This document shows positions 1-6,172 of a stretch of DNA of 7,654 nucleotides, piece after piece (position 1 is the stretch's first letter; each line of letters begins with the position of its first letter). The stretch is from Myxococcales bacterium. Its GTDB lineage: Bacteria > Myxococcota_A > Bradymonadia > UBA4248. The position numbers and the translations under genes were made by a program. The DNA is taken from positions 1 through 7,654 of the forward strand of contig SFMP01000124.1 in NCBI GenBank assembly GCA_004554395.1, in the 5' to 3' direction. The notes under the pieces are model-generated. The model did not search any database and was not told the DNA's origin. It was given only the letters and a program-made list of their open reading frames with translations.

Positions 1-207
1 AAACGCCATCGACGATGCGTCGTCGCACACATTGGGGGGCGACAGATAAAAGATTTCCATCAAAATCGACAATAATTCCGCAAATGATGCATTATCTATC
101 GCAAAATCAGAATAATCTTCGCCCCAAACGCCATCGACGATGCGTCGTCGCACACATTGGGGGGCGACAGATAAAAGATTTCCATCAAAATCGACAATAA
201 TTCCGCA
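1..207. repeat. 82-bp perfect direct repeat at 125-bp spacing
   Basis: Positions 1-82 and 126-207 are identical. The spacer 83-125 is AT-rich and appears once in the window. The left copy begins at the window edge, so the array may continue upstream and the full unit could be 125 bp. Each copy contains a 6-bp palindromic stem (CGACGA/TCGTCG around TGCG, first at 10-25). Because 125 is not a multiple of three, the two copies are read in different frames by any ORF crossing them. This fits a recent tandem duplication or an array cut by the window boundary. An assembly artefact cannot be excluded from sequence alone. Confidence 0.9.
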
Positions 208-255
208 GTCGGCGTCTAAATCGGTTATAATTTGAGGCGTTTGGGTCAACGCCAT
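1..255 (-). CDS. possible partial hypothetical ORF, open off the left edge
   Basis: On the minus strand an ATG at 253-255 opens 85 codons with no stop before the window edge. The predicted start is MALTQTPQIITDLDADCGII, followed by a protein-like mix of acidic, hydrophobic and aromatic residues (VDFDGNLL, IVDGVWGEDYSDFAI). I recognise no family. Against it: there is no Shine-Dalgarno upstream of the ATG, the start is only 18 bp from the divergent gene 1 start, and the gene 1 promoter box would lie inside it. The 125-bp repeat also changes frame within it, so the part after about residue 58 is read from the same DNA in another frame. It may be the disrupted 5' end of a gene, or chance. Confidence 0.3.
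   Translation of the reverse strand, partial: MALTQTPQIITDLDADCGIIVDFDGNLLSVAPQCVRRRIVDGVWGEDYSDFAIDNASFAELLSILMEIFYLSPPNVCDDASSMAF
226..231 (+). promoter_or_regulatory. -10 box of the gene 1-3 promoter
   Basis: A perfect TATAAT lies 42 bp before the gene 1 ATG, predicting a transcript start near 237 and a leader of about 37 nt. There is no good -35 hexamer at 16-18 bp spacing (CCGCAG at 203-208). The sequence TCGACA at 191-196 is closer to consensus but 29 bp away. The box lies immediately right of the end of the 82-bp repeat. It may be an activator-dependent promoter or a chance match. Confidence 0.45.
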
Positions 256-260
256 CACAC

Positions 261-266
261 GGAGAG
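261..266 (+). promoter_or_regulatory. ribosome binding site deciding the gene 1 start
   Basis: GGAGAG lies 7 bp before the ATG at 274. It supports that start over an upstream in-frame TTG at 232, whose 14 extra residues would be polar and would bury the export signal. Confidence 0.75.
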
Positions 267-273
267 AACGACG

Positions 274-657
274 ATGAAGTGGACACGACGACAAATCTTA
301 TTCGCACTGGGTGGTGCGGCTTTCGCCCTCGGGTTAGGCGCATGGAGTGGGCAATCGTTGCGCGGACGCCTATCGTTCGCCGATTGGCGAGCCCTGCCGG
401 GAATGAAACTCGGACTCGATATCGAGACAGACGACGATCCGAGGGCATGGGCTATCGATATCATCGCCATCGATGAACGCGGAGAACATCGGCTTTCGAC
501 CGTACAAGGCGCGCGCCATCTCGACATCGAAATGCCCTATATTCCGACGAAAAACGAATCATTCGTCCTCGTCGCCCAGGCGCGCGACTGGCGCCACCGC
601 AGATTGCGTAGCGAACCCGTCGAAGTTTTAGCGAATTCTTATAGATTTGGACTCTGA
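274..657 (+). CDS. small exported beta-domain protein with Tat-like signal
   Basis: 127 residues, family not recognised. The N-terminus MKWTRRQILFALGG has a twin-arginine pair followed by a hydrophobic, Gly/Ala-rich stretch to about residue 24, resembling a Tat signal (T-R-R-x-I-L) or an uncleaved membrane anchor. No lipobox cysteine follows. Residues 44-120 alternate hydrophobic and polar residues in short strands (LGLDIE, IDIIAIDE, SFVLVAQARD, EPVEVLA), as in an Ig-like beta sandwich. I infer a periplasmic, possibly membrane-anchored, accessory or binding domain. The gene is followed after 21 bp by the vWA gene, so the two are probably co-translated. Sampled base counts near its start are G-rich on this strand (301-360: 24 G, 14 C), unlike later genes, though a Gly/Ala-rich signal contributes. 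Confidence 0.8.
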   Translation: MKWTRRQILFALGGAAFALGLGAWSGQSLRGRLSFADWRALPGMKLGLDIETDDDPRAWAIDIIAIDERGEHRLSTVQGARHLDIEMPYIPTKNESFVLVAQARDWRHRRLRSEPVEVLANSYRFGL

Positions 658-660
658 ACG

Positions 661-669
661 AAGGAACGG
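661..669 (+). promoter_or_regulatory. ribosome binding site of the vWA gene
   Basis: AAGGAACGG ends 9 bp before the ATG at 679; the AAGGA core ends 13 bp before it. The same nine bases precede gene 4 (4941-4949), so this extended form seems to be a preferred translation signal here. Confidence 0.6.
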
Positions 670-678
670 GGCTACGAT

Positions 679-2343
679 ATGAACGCTTTCCCAAACCGGG
701 TCTTTCTACAACTCGCCATTTTGCTCTCGCTCGTCGCTTGGCCTTGCGCCACGGCTTGGGCGCAAAGCCCCGATCTCATTCCGCAAGAGTATCGCATCAA
801 GATCGACGATATCGATACATCGCTTGCGCCCGAAATCACCATTCGAGCGACATTTCTCGATAAGAAGAATCTCCCCGTCAATCCGAGTAAGATTACGGCA
901 CTGACCGTCTATAACGACGACGACGTCGTTTCGACGAAGCCGAAGATTTCGACGATTAAGAATTCGCAAGTCCCCATCGATTTGGCGATTATCGTCCCCA
1001 TATCTCAACGATTTTCGGAACGAGAACTCGACGAGATGAAAAAGAGCATGTCGCATATCATCGAACAAGCTCGCCCCAAAGAAGATAACGTCGCCGGATT
1101 TTTCGACGACGGTCGCGCCATCAACGTAGCGCCATTGGGGAATTCCTCCGACGTCGTCACTTTGCTCAAGCAAGTCAAGCCCCAGGCGCAACCGTCGTTT
1201 CTATACAGTAGCCTCGACAAAGCCCTCGAAACGCTCAGCGATCCGGCGCATTTCCGCCCCGATGCACGGCGAGCTATCATACTCGTGACCGATGCCTTCG
1301 ATACGTATACGTATCGTTCGCACGACGTCCAACGAGAAATCTACGATGCCTATCTCAACGCGCGAGCGAATGGCATTCGCATCTTCGTCGTCATGTATAA
1401 GCCGTTTATTCGCGGTCTCATACCGAGCTTCGAAGGATTGAGTCGAAAGACGGGCGGAACATATCGATATGCCGACTTCCCCGAACAAATTGCCAAAGGT
1501 ATCGACTATGCATGGGGCGAAATCTATGGCGAACTCCTCATCACCTTCCGAGATTCCACGCTTCGCGAAGGGCAAACGGCGACTTATAAGATCGAAGCAA
1601 CGCGCGAAGGCGGCATGTCGGTCATGTCGAATCCCTATCGCGAAGTCAGAATCGATTCGCTCAAATTCAATTGGAAAGCCTTCTGGATCGGATGCGGTAT
1701 CGTCGCAGGCTTACTCGTCGTGGCCCTCATCGTATTCTTGATCGTTCGACATCAGCGCAAAAAACGCGAAGAAATGGAAGCAGCAATCGAGGAACAACGC
1801 ATTCAAGAAGGAATTGAACGCGGCGAAGTTTGCCCCAAATGCCGCCGAACGATGATGAAAGATTGGACAGAATGCATGTTCTGTGCTCGCGAAGCCGCCC
1901 AAGAGCTCGACAAAGCCCGAGCCGCACAGCGCGAAAAAGCCCTAGCCGACGCCGAAAAGAAAGGCGTGAAGCTCGAGGGACGCATTTGCCCCGTTTGCAA
2001 TCGAACGATGATGCCACAATGGAAAGAATGCATGTTTTGCAAGGCTGGAATCGGCTTCGAAGGCGGCGCCCCCAAAAAAGGCGTCGCGCCGACGCGATCG
2101 GCAAAAGACAAAAAAGAAGAACCGCAAGGCAGAATTTGCCCCGATTGCGGACGCCCCATGAAAGCCCATTGGACGACGTGCCTCTATTGCGAAGCCGATG
2201 CCGCTTCGAGACCGCAAGTCGCGCCCCAAAAAGAAGAACCTAAGCCGCAGGATAACGTCAGAATTTGCCCCGATTGCGGACGCCCCATGAAAGCCCATTG
2301 GACGACGTGCCTCTATTGCGAGGCAAACAGAGCTCGCGATTAA
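679..2343 (+). CDS. membrane-spanning vWA protein with four cytoplasmic zinc ribbons
   Basis: 554 residues. Residues 1-28 are a Sec signal peptide ending in an A-x-A site (TAWA|QS). Residues about 98-290 form a von Willebrand A-like domain: the first core strand is IDLAIIV, and ILVTDAFD (201-208) matches the usual VTDG strand. The MIDAS DxSxS motif is not intact; the expected position reads PISQRFS, so metal-dependent ligand binding may be lost or altered. A membrane helix at about 335-356 is followed by RHQRKKRE, placing the C-terminus in the cytoplasm. After a charged helical linker come four CxxC-x10-CxxC zinc ribbons: C385/388/399/402, C437/440/451/454, C487/490/501/504 and C530/533/544/547. 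The last two are identical. Likely role (inference): linking a periplasmic interaction domain to cytoplasmic partners. It lies 21 bp after gene 1 and 23 bp before the hydrolase gene. Confidence 0.88.
   Translation: MNAFPNRVFLQLAILLSLVAWPCATAWAQSPDLIPQEYRIKIDDIDTSLAPEITIRATFLDKKNLPVNPSKITALTVYNDDDVVSTKPKISTIKNSQVPIDLAIIVPISQRFSERELDEMKKSMSHIIEQARPKEDNVAGFFDDGRAINVAPLGNSSDVVTLLKQVKPQAQPSFLYSSLDKALETLSDPAHFRPDARRAIILVTDAFDTYTYRSHDVQREIYDAYLNARANGIRIFVVMYKPFIRGLIPSFEGLSRKTGGTYRYADFPEQIAKGIDYAWGEIYGELLITFRDSTLREGQTATYKIEATREGGMSVMSNPYREVRIDSLKFNWKAFWIGCGIVAGLLVVALIVFLIVRHQRKKREEMEAAIEEQRIQEGIERGEVCPKCRRTMMKDWTECMFCAREAAQELDKARAAQREKALADAEKKGVKLEGRICPVCNRTMMPQWKECMFCKAGIGFEGGAPKKGVAPTRSAKDKKEEPQGRICPDCGRPMKAHWTTCLYCEADAASRPQVAPQKEEPKPQDNVRICPDCGRPMKAHWTTCLYCEANRARD
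2131..2321 (+). repeat. 62-bp intragenic direct repeat (zinc ribbons 3 and 4)
   Basis: Positions 2131-2192 and 2260-2321 are identical at the nucleotide level and 129 bp (43 codons) apart. They encode the third and fourth zinc ribbons. The Lys/Glu/Pro linkers before each copy are also similar. Ribbons 1 and 2 differ from these and from each other, so this is a recent in-frame duplication or gene conversion. Confidence 0.95.
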
Positions 2344-2354
2344 TCGCAGAAAAC

Positions 2355-2360
2355 GAGGAA
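2355..2360 (+). promoter_or_regulatory. ribosome binding site deciding the gene 3 start
   Basis: GAGGAA is placed 6 bp before the ATG at 2367. It selects that start over an in-frame TTG at 2265, which lies inside the fourth zinc ribbon of the preceding gene and would add 34 residues of frame-shadow sequence. Confidence 0.8.
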
Positions 2361-2366
2361 TGCAGT

Positions 2367-4637
2367 ATGGAAAATTATATCCTCTTTGGCGGAAGAAAAG
2401 TTCCCATTCAAACGAATTACCCCGTTCTACGCTTCGACGACAATTCTGCGCCGAGCTTCTATCACCCCGAAAACACGCTCTCGCCCGATAAACTCATGCA
2501 AATGGCGATTTTGCGCCCGACGATGCAAAACTATAGCATGCGCTATGGCGGGCAGTTTAATCGAGGCGCAGAACAGCTCTTTGGCACGACACGCGCCGAA
2601 CTCGACGCTCTCGGGCAACACATCCACCAAATCGCCATTCACCACGACGTCACATCGAACGCCATCGATACGTTTAACGTCTTGTGCACGCGCGGCCTCT
2701 CGACGCATTTCGTCGTCAATTACGATGGTGCTTTGTATCAATTCATGGACTGCTATCACGTCGCTTGGGCGACGGGCGATAACAACAACCACAGCATCGC
2801 CATCGACATGAATAACCCCGTTTATCCCGAATTGCGCGATAGCGATCCGGCCGCAGGCATGCGCGAAATTTATCAGGGCAAAGTCAATGGATCGGTCAAG
2901 ACGATGCTCGGATACACCGAACCCCAATACGATACGATCATCGCCCTCATCAAAGCCCTCATCAGTCCCATTAACATTCCCGGCGAAGAGCCTTGGATCC
3001 CGCTCCCCATCGTCTCGCAAAACTGTTTCCCGCCGATCTCGGAATCGGGCGAAGTCATCAATCGACTTTTGCGCAATTCCATCGATTTCCAAGGATTCCT
3101 AGGGCATTTCCACTGCTCTGCCAATAAATGGGATCCGGGTCCGGCATTCGATTGGCTTCGCGTCTTATCGGGGATCAAAGGCAAACGAAACAGCTTGCCC
3201 ATGCTCATCGGCGAACCCGATGAACGCCGGAACTTGGCCGAAGCGGGCGGCGCTGTGCTCCAAGACTTGCTCGATCGGTATTATGCCAACGCAGAAATCG
3301 CCCCCGGCGGCTGGTACCCCGTCGGCGCCAATCAATCGTGGCATTCGGGCATTCACCTCACGTCGCCCAAAGGCACCCCCGTGCTCAATATGATGGAGGG
3401 CACGATCGTCGCCGTCCGAAATGCGCGAATCGTCGACCTCGGCAACCCAGGCTTCGTACTCGTCCGGCACGAACGCCTCGAAGATCTCAAAGACGGAAAA
3501 GCCCCCACCCCCGTCTACTGGTATTCGCTCTTTATGCATCTCGAAACGATGGAAAAACATGAGCAGTGGGACGACGTCAATTGGGTCTCGGAGCTCCTAG
3601 GCACCCAAATCACACCGCCCGATAGCGTCATCTATAATATGGATCACGCCGCCAGCGCTTATGAAAAGGGCATTCCACACGTCGTCGATGGAACGGCGCG
3701 CGCCAAAGACCCTGAAAAAATCCTCGAAGCCTTCTTCAAAGGCGACATCATCTTGACCAATATCCCCGTTCAAGCCGGCGAAACGATCGGGCATATCGGC
3801 GTCTTTGGCGAAACCCCCAACGACCTCTATCGACAACTACACGTCGAAGTCTTCAGCCCTACCAATCTCTTCGTACACGGAAATGCCCAAAACGAAGCAT
3901 GGAGCATTATCGAAGGCGATAACACCGACTACTCCCTCGTTCGCGTCAAACGACTCCTCAATCCCATCAAAGAACTCGTGCGCGAACAAACCGGGCGAAT
4001 GCCGTCTTTCCTCAAATCGTCCGAAATCCAAAACTTCTACAGCATGGGCGAACGCAACCCACTCGTGCGCTCAAAACACGACTTCAGAAAGATGATCTGC
4101 TACCACAAAAGCGAATGGTCGCCCAAAATGAACTGGACGAAGACCGCCATCCAATCCGTCGGTTGGCAGTGGGAATCCGAAGCCGCCTTCGGAAAATGGC
4201 TACTCTTGTGGTTGCCATTCCAATGGATGACGAAAGAAGTCGCCAGCGCTCTCGATTTCCCACAAGACCACAACTTCTTCACCTATCACCCCATCTACAT
4301 GCTCCAGCAGCTCAACCTCACCTATGCCGGCGACGTCAAACAAAACGCCGAAGTCGCCGGCGACGAAGAATTCAAAGAAAATGCCGCTCTCGTCGCCTCG
4401 CGCGTCGAAGAACTCGTCGCTCTGAACAGAAAACTCGAAAACAAAGAAAAACTCACACCAGAAGAACGCGCTCGACACGAAGAACTCTATCAAATGATGG
4501 ACGACCACCTCGACGATAAAAGATCCGACATCTCCTCCGAAACTCAGTACGATTACTACTCCGACCCCAACTTCGACAAATGGGAACCTGGCGAGTGGGA
4601 ACCACCACCAAAAGCCGACAACATGAAGTTTTTGTAG
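2367..4637 (+). CDS. two-domain peptidoglycan hydrolase: amidase_2 plus divergent M23
   Basis: 756 residues with no signal peptide. Residues about 85-265 match an N-acetylmuramoyl-L-alanine amidase of the zinc amidase_2 type: IHHD (91-94), then GHFHC (246-250) and KWDPGP (254-259), which supply the expected metal ligands and conserved Lys. This class cuts the amide between muramic acid and the stem peptide. Residues about 313-500 resemble an M23/LytM endopeptidase: HSGIHLTSPKGTPV (326-339), FMHLE (389-393), VQAGETIGHIG (468-478) and LHVEV (491-495). The usual HxxxD is HxxxH here (H326, H330), and the first His of HxH is Q490, so activity is uncertain. Residues about 570-650 (ICYHKSEW ... YHPIYML) recall a C-terminal module I associate with secreted and T6SS-linked cell-wall hydrolases (recall, not verified). 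The tail is a charged helix, then acidic and Pro-rich. It follows the vWA gene by 23 bp. Lack of a signal suggests non-Sec export or lysis-linked release. Confidence 0.88.
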   Translation: MENYILFGGRKVPIQTNYPVLRFDDNSAPSFYHPENTLSPDKLMQMAILRPTMQNYSMRYGGQFNRGAEQLFGTTRAELDALGQHIHQIAIHHDVTSNAIDTFNVLCTRGLSTHFVVNYDGALYQFMDCYHVAWATGDNNNHSIAIDMNNPVYPELRDSDPAAGMREIYQGKVNGSVKTMLGYTEPQYDTIIALIKALISPINIPGEEPWIPLPIVSQNCFPPISESGEVINRLLRNSIDFQGFLGHFHCSANKWDPGPAFDWLRVLSGIKGKRNSLPMLIGEPDERRNLAEAGGAVLQDLLDRYYANAEIAPGGWYPVGANQSWHSGIHLTSPKGTPVLNMMEGTIVAVRNARIVDLGNPGFVLVRHERLEDLKDGKAPTPVYWYSLFMHLETMEKHEQWDDVNWVSELLGTQITPPDSVIYNMDHAASAYEKGIPHVVDGTARAKDPEKILEAFFKGDIILTNIPVQAGETIGHIGVFGETPNDLYRQLHVEVFSPTNLFVHGNAQNEAWSIIEGDNTDYSLVRVKRLLNPIKELVREQTGRMPSFLKSSEIQNFYSMGERNPLVRSKHDFRKMICYHKSEWSPKMNWTKTAIQSVGWQWESEAAFGKWLLLWLPFQWMTKEVASALDFPQDHNFFTYHPIYMLQQLNLTYAGDVKQNAEVAGDEEFKENAALVASRVEELVALNRKLENKEKLTPEERARHEELYQMMDDHLDDKRSDISSETQYDYYSDPNFDKWEPGEWEPPPKADNMKFL

Positions 4638-4640
4638 TGG

Positions 4641-4929
4641 AATTGTCGCCCCGCGCGACGATTCCTCTCACGTATTTATCTGGCTACACCCCGCCTCGCG
4701 CGGCGATTTCGAACCCTCATAAACATTTATTGCCGCGCGCGACGATTCCGCACACGCATTTATCTAGATATTTGCCGCCAAAGGCGACGATTTCGAACAC
4801 TTATAATCATTTATCGCCGCGGGCGACGATTTCGAACCCTCATAAACATTTATCGCCACGCACGACGATTTTCGGACACTTATAAACATTTGCCGCCAAA
4901 GGCGGCAGTTTCGCGCCCTATACGCGACA
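4641..4929. repeat. hairpin array A: seven degenerate 39-45 bp units
   Basis: This fills the gap between genes 3 and 4. Anchors (GACGAT or variants) fall at 4657, 4702, 4741, 4786, 4825, 4864 and 4904, giving spacings of 45, 39, 45, 39, 39 and 40. Each unit has a GC-rich core followed by an AT-rich stretch (for example ATTTCGAACCCTCATAAACA). Several cores pair as short hairpins with different but complementary arms: CCGC/GCGG in unit 2, CGCC/GGCG in unit 4, TCGCC/GGCGA in unit 5, and TGCCGCC/GGCGGCA in unit 7. Units 1 and 3 form one subtype and units 4 and 7 another. Reading through gives 13-15 residue Pro-rich repeats on the plus strand, but the frame starts inside gene 3 and breaks at the last unit, so I treat the array as non-coding. 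Possible roles are RNA structure, protein binding or a mobile palindromic repeat. Confidence 0.85.
4881..4886 (+). promoter_or_regulatory. -10-like box upstream of gene 4
   Basis: TATAAA lies 72 bp before the gene 4 start, within unit 6 of array A. A perfect TATAAT occupies the equivalent place in unit 4 (4802-4807). Neither has a convincing -35 box at 16-18 bp. One of these could start transcription of genes 4-5, and the unit 7 hairpin would then lie in the leader. Confidence 0.3.
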
Positions 4930-4940
4930 TCCCATCGATA

Positions 4941-4949
4941 AAGGAACGG
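4941..4949 (+). promoter_or_regulatory. ribosome binding site deciding the gene 4 start
   Basis: AAGGAACGG repeats the gene 2 site exactly. The ATG at 4958 has workable spacing of 11 bp from AAGGAA. The in-frame GTG at 4949 would leave only 2 bp. Confidence 0.7.
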
Positions 4950-4957
4950 TGATTGCC

Positions 4958-6130
4958 ATGACAGACAATGCACGAATCGCTCGAATGAAACAGAAAGCTT
5001 GGTCTATGCTCGACGCCAAACGCCCCGACGAAGCACTCGCCGCATTCAAAGAGTGCATCGAACTCGAACCCAATAATCTCAATCACCAAATCGAATACGG
5101 CGTCGCACTCTACAAACTCGGACACCTCGACGAATGCCTCTCCGTTCTCGATACCATCCTCGCCAAAGAGCCCAATCACATCCTAGCACTCAACAACAAA
5201 GCCAGAATCCTCATCGATCGGGATAAACCCACCGAAGCCCTCGCACTCTACCGACAAATCCTCAACACCGACCCAAAACACACGCGTACATGGATCAAAG
5301 CCGCTCAACTCATGGCATCGCTGCAACGATTCGACAAAGCCGACGGTTGCATCCAAGAAGCACTCGCCGTGACCCCCGACGACCCAGAACTCTGGCGCGA
5401 ACGCGCCATCATCGCGCGAAACGCCAAAAAACTCGAAGACGCACTCCAATACATCGACAACGCCCTCGACAAAAAATCCAACGATTTCTCGTCGAAAACT
5501 GAACGCGCCAACATCCTCGCCGCACTCGGCAAATTCAACGACGCCATCGACGCCTACAAACTCGCACTGCACATCAAATCCGACGACCACGACGTCAAAG
5601 TCTCGCTCGGATTCGCCTACTTAGCCGTCAATAACCCTAAAGACGCCCTCGACGCCTTCGAAGCCGTCATGAAAGAACCGACGCAAAAAAACAACCCCAA
5701 AGTCTGGGACGGACGCGGATTGGCATTCATCGCCATCGGCGAAACCGCACGCGGACTCGTCAACCGCGGCACTGCCGCCATGATCGAAAAGCGATTCGAA
5801 GACGCAAGTAAGCTCTTCGACGCCGCCATCGAAGCCAATCCCAAATTCCCCGAAGCCTGGTCGAACAAAGGCGTCTTGCTCGAAAAACAAAACGAATACG
5901 AAGCCGCCGCCGACGCCTACCGACACGCGCTCGACCTCGATCCAGGCGCCGTCATCTGCATGCACAACCTCGGCATGCTCTACGTCTATCACCTCGACCG
6001 ACGCGACGAAGGTTTGCGATGGCTCAAAAATACGCTAAAATACGACCCACAACGATGGTTCAAACTCCCCTCCGAGCTACGAAGCGAAGTCGACGCCGCC
6101 AAATACATCGATAACGGCGACCTCAAATAG
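4958..6130 (+). CDS. cytoplasmic TPR repeat protein
   Basis: 390 residues with no signal peptide or membrane segment. It consists almost wholly of about nine or ten 34-residue tetratricopeptide repeats. Clear repeat starts lie near residues 12, 44, 78, 112, 146, 180, 214, 250, 300 and 334. Typical positions are visible: W/G-A at the start, small residues, Y/L-x-x-A-L, and a closing Pro as in LEPNNLNH, LDPGAVICMHNLG and ANPKFPEAWSNKG. TPR superhelices bind peptides and assemble complexes; no catalytic domain is fused here. The region near residues 255-275 departs from the 34-residue phase. Codons are strongly C- and A-ended; in 5401-5460 there are 21 C and 10 G. It follows hairpin array A and precedes gene 5 by 42 bp, so genes 4-5 are probably co-transcribed. 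The specific partner is unknown. Confidence 0.9.
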   Translation: MTDNARIARMKQKAWSMLDAKRPDEALAAFKECIELEPNNLNHQIEYGVALYKLGHLDECLSVLDTILAKEPNHILALNNKARILIDRDKPTEALALYRQILNTDPKHTRTWIKAAQLMASLQRFDKADGCIQEALAVTPDDPELWRERAIIARNAKKLEDALQYIDNALDKKSNDFSSKTERANILAALGKFNDAIDAYKLALHIKSDDHDVKVSLGFAYLAVNNPKDALDAFEAVMKEPTQKNNPKVWDGRGLAFIAIGETARGLVNRGTAAMIEKRFEDASKLFDAAIEANPKFPEAWSNKGVLLEKQNEYEAAADAYRHALDLDPGAVICMHNLGMLYVYHLDRRDEGLRWLKNTLKYDPQRWFKLPSELRSEVDAAKYIDNGDLK

Positions 6131-6160
6131 CCCAAATAGCCCCAAACAACCCCAAACAAA
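6131..6160 (+). repeat. 10-bp tandem repeat x3 before gene 5
   Basis: Three consecutive 10-bp units begin with CCCAAA (6131, 6141 and 6151) and fill the space between the gene 4 stop and the gene 5 ribosome site. The stretch is G-poor and unstructured, which may keep the ribosome site open; this is inference. Confidence 0.7.
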
Positions 6161-6172
6161 AGGACGCCCCCC

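Noticed and set aside
1..207. CRISPR array
   Set aside because: The repeat is 82 bp, with a single 43-bp spacer in view. No cas genes are visible, and the unit is far longer than CRISPR repeats.
232..273. TTG start extending gene 1
   Set aside because: No ribosome site fits it; the extension would precede a clear Tat-like signal, and GGAGAG supports ATG 274.
185..527. Long minus-strand frames opposite gene 1
   Set aside because: Arg/Ser-rich shadow translations of the plus-strand gene, with no ribosome sites.
2427..3092. 221-codon minus-strand frame within gene 3
   Set aside because: It lies antisense to a confidently identified amidase domain, and its composition is a codon-usage shadow.
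4641..4664. Terminator after gene 3 (stem GTCGC/GCGAC)
   Set aside because: There is no U tract after the stem, and the hairpin belongs to the first unit of array A.
4580..4885. Plus-strand frame with Pro-Arg-Ala-Thr-Ile repeats over array A
   Set aside because: The start lies inside gene 3 with no ribosome site, and the repeats follow from 39/45-bp hairpin units that lose frame in the last unit.
4641..4929. CRISPR-like reading of array A
   Set aside because: The units are degenerate and contiguous; the variable parts are hairpin arms within related units, not unique spacers.
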